Source of the DNA: a virus
Virus record (IMG/VR): IMGVR_UViG_3300037090_000306
Span: 1-30,056 of that record
Direction: 5' to 3' (one strand)
Length of the DNA: 30,056 nt
Under the pieces are notes generated by a model that saw only the letters and a program-made list of their open reading frames with translations, did not search any database and was not told where the DNA came from. This document shows, one piece after another, positions 29,227-30,056 of the stretch (its first letter is position 1; every line of letters starts with the position of its first letter). The translations under genes were made by a program, and so were the position numbers.

Positions 29227-30056
29227 ATGCCTGACGATATTTTCGAGTACAAGCTGAAGGTGACCGCTGAGGGCGGCGGCGGGGCGGCCACGGCGGCGGA
29301 TATTGAGAAGGCCAACGCGGCGGCCAAGAAATGCACGGACATCTTCAAGCAGCTCAATCAGGAGAAGAGCTACGCGGCCCAGGCGGATAAGGAAATCGCG
29401 GAGAGCGTCAAGGTCGTCAGCGCCGAGGAGGTAAAAGCAGCGCAGGTGACCAAAGAGGCGGATGAGAAGGCATTCGCGTCCAAGACTGAGCTGCGACACG
29501 CGGTGCATGGGCTTCGCGATGAGTTCCCGTTGCTGGGACATGTGGCCCGTTTGGCGGTGAATCCGATCGCGCTTGCAGTGGCGGGGGTTGGTGCGGCATT
29601 TGCGATCTTCCGCTATCGAGTAAAAGCAGCCACGGAGGCGTTAACAGCATTCGAGTTGCCCGATCTCAGCGAGAAGAAAATCGGCCAGATTACGGCGGCG
29701 GCGGAAGCGTATCGCGGGATGAATGAGGCGATGGATGGTGTGGTGAAAGCCTATGCCTCGGTTGAGGCGGCCGCTGGTCGCGCGCAGAAGCGATTGGAAG
29801 CCGAAGCTGAGCAGCAGAAGAAGCTCTTAGCGGCCAAAAAGGGATTGGAGCTGGCGGAGTTGGAAGCTGGCAAGAGCGGTATGTCAGGCGCGGATTATGA
29901 GAAGCGGAAGCTGGACATCGAGGACCGTTACGAGCGAGCGGGGATCAAGCGTGAGCAGAGGACCAAACAACAGACCATTCAGAACCAACAAAAAGAGGCA
30001 TCCGATCTGCGTCAGGACGCAGCAAAAAAGGCACGGGAAGCGCAGGGGATCAAGGT
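29227..30056 (+). CDS. Probable tape measure protein, N-terminal part (runs off the window)
   Basis: About 276 codons are visible and the frame is open to the edge. The N-terminus (MPDDIFEYKLKVTAEGGG, then AADIEKANAAAKKC) is followed by long helices. About residues 115-135 form a hydrophobic helix (VNPIALAVAGVGAAFAIFRY) preceded by LRHAVHGLRDEFPLLGHVAR, a pattern I recognise in siphophage tape measure proteins. The rest is Ala/Glu/Lys-rich coiled coil (RAQKRLEAEAEQQKKLLAAK). Position downstream of the tail tube supports this, but fibre genes between tube and tape measure are unusual. The leader has an 8-bp repeat (GCTGAAAA type, about 29196-29220). If the gene is short, a different coiled-coil tail protein is possible. 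Confidence 0.62.
   Translation, partial: MPDDIFEYKLKVTAEGGGGAATAADIEKANAAAKKCTDIFKQLNQEKSYAAQADKEIAESVKVVSAEEVKAAQVTKEADEKAFASKTELRHAVHGLRDEFPLLGHVARLAVNPIALAVAGVGAAFAIFRYRVKAATEALTAFELPDLSEKKIGQITAAAEAYRGMNEAMDGVVKAYASVEAAAGRAQKRLEAEAEQQKKLLAAKKGLELAELEAGKSGMSGADYEKRKLDIEDRYERAGIKREQRTKQQTIQNQQKEASDLRQDAAKKAREAQGIK

Overview
The window reads as part of a Mu-like, transposable, tailed-phage genome (a prophage or an assembled virus). Its host is most likely a member of Verrucomicrobiota, of the soil or freshwater Pedosphaera/Limisphaera type. The phage call rests on a MuA/MuB-type transposition pair and on an ordered morphogenesis cluster: terminase small and large, gp29-type portal, gpI-type protease/scaffold, decoration protein, major capsid protein, gp36-type connector, gp30-type head morphogenesis protein, gp31/tail-completion protein, tail tube, fibres, tape measure. 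The host call is an inference. It rests on high GC, Asn/Thr-rich secreted-looking beta-helix proteins, and 7-bp and 9-bp tandem repeats at gene junctions of a kind I recall from Verrucomicrobiota/Planctomycetota genomes. I see no tail sheath gene, so a siphovirus-like non-contractile tail is likely.

Layout. Positions 1-4570, minus strand: an early/transposition operon. In transcription order it holds a ribbon-helix-helix regulator, two proteins of unknown role (one DUF3102-like), the MuA-like transposase, a 68-residue linker protein and the MuB-like ATPase, which runs off the left edge. Junctions are tight (TAATG, ATGA). Positions 4571-4966: divergent control region with a good sigma70-type promoter and operator-like inverted repeats. 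Positions 4967-7508, plus strand: a small accessory/lysis-like block with a lipoprotein-like protein, two small proteins, a class-3 lipase, a membrane-anchored coiled-coil protein and a small winged-helix-like protein. Positions 7526-20992: packaging, head and tail-tube genes. Positions 21016-29194: four large fibre/spike-like proteins plus a 31-residue membrane mini-protein. Position 29227 to the end: start of a tape-measure-like coiled-coil protein, cut by the window.

The most unusual points are these. (1) At least five late-region proteins (15482, 21016, 25217, 27093, 27698) begin with convincing Sec signal peptides, which is not expected for virion parts assembled in the cytoplasm. (2) The 1399-residue spike appears to contain a GH27-like (alpha-galactosidase-type) barrel with the nucleophile Asp replaced, followed by a LamG/ConA-like domain. 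(3) The 595-residue fibre has seven nearly identical 66/69-bp repeats that form a Cys/Asn ladder beta-helix. (4) Many gene junctions carry purine-rich 7-bp tandem arrays with a different unit at each place. Two of these sit next to copies of a 90-bp element conserved between 9788-9877 and 16100-16189. (5) The transposase appears to use Glu at the second catalytic position.

No tRNA, rRNA, CRISPR array, reverse transcriptase or phage genome end was recognised in the window.
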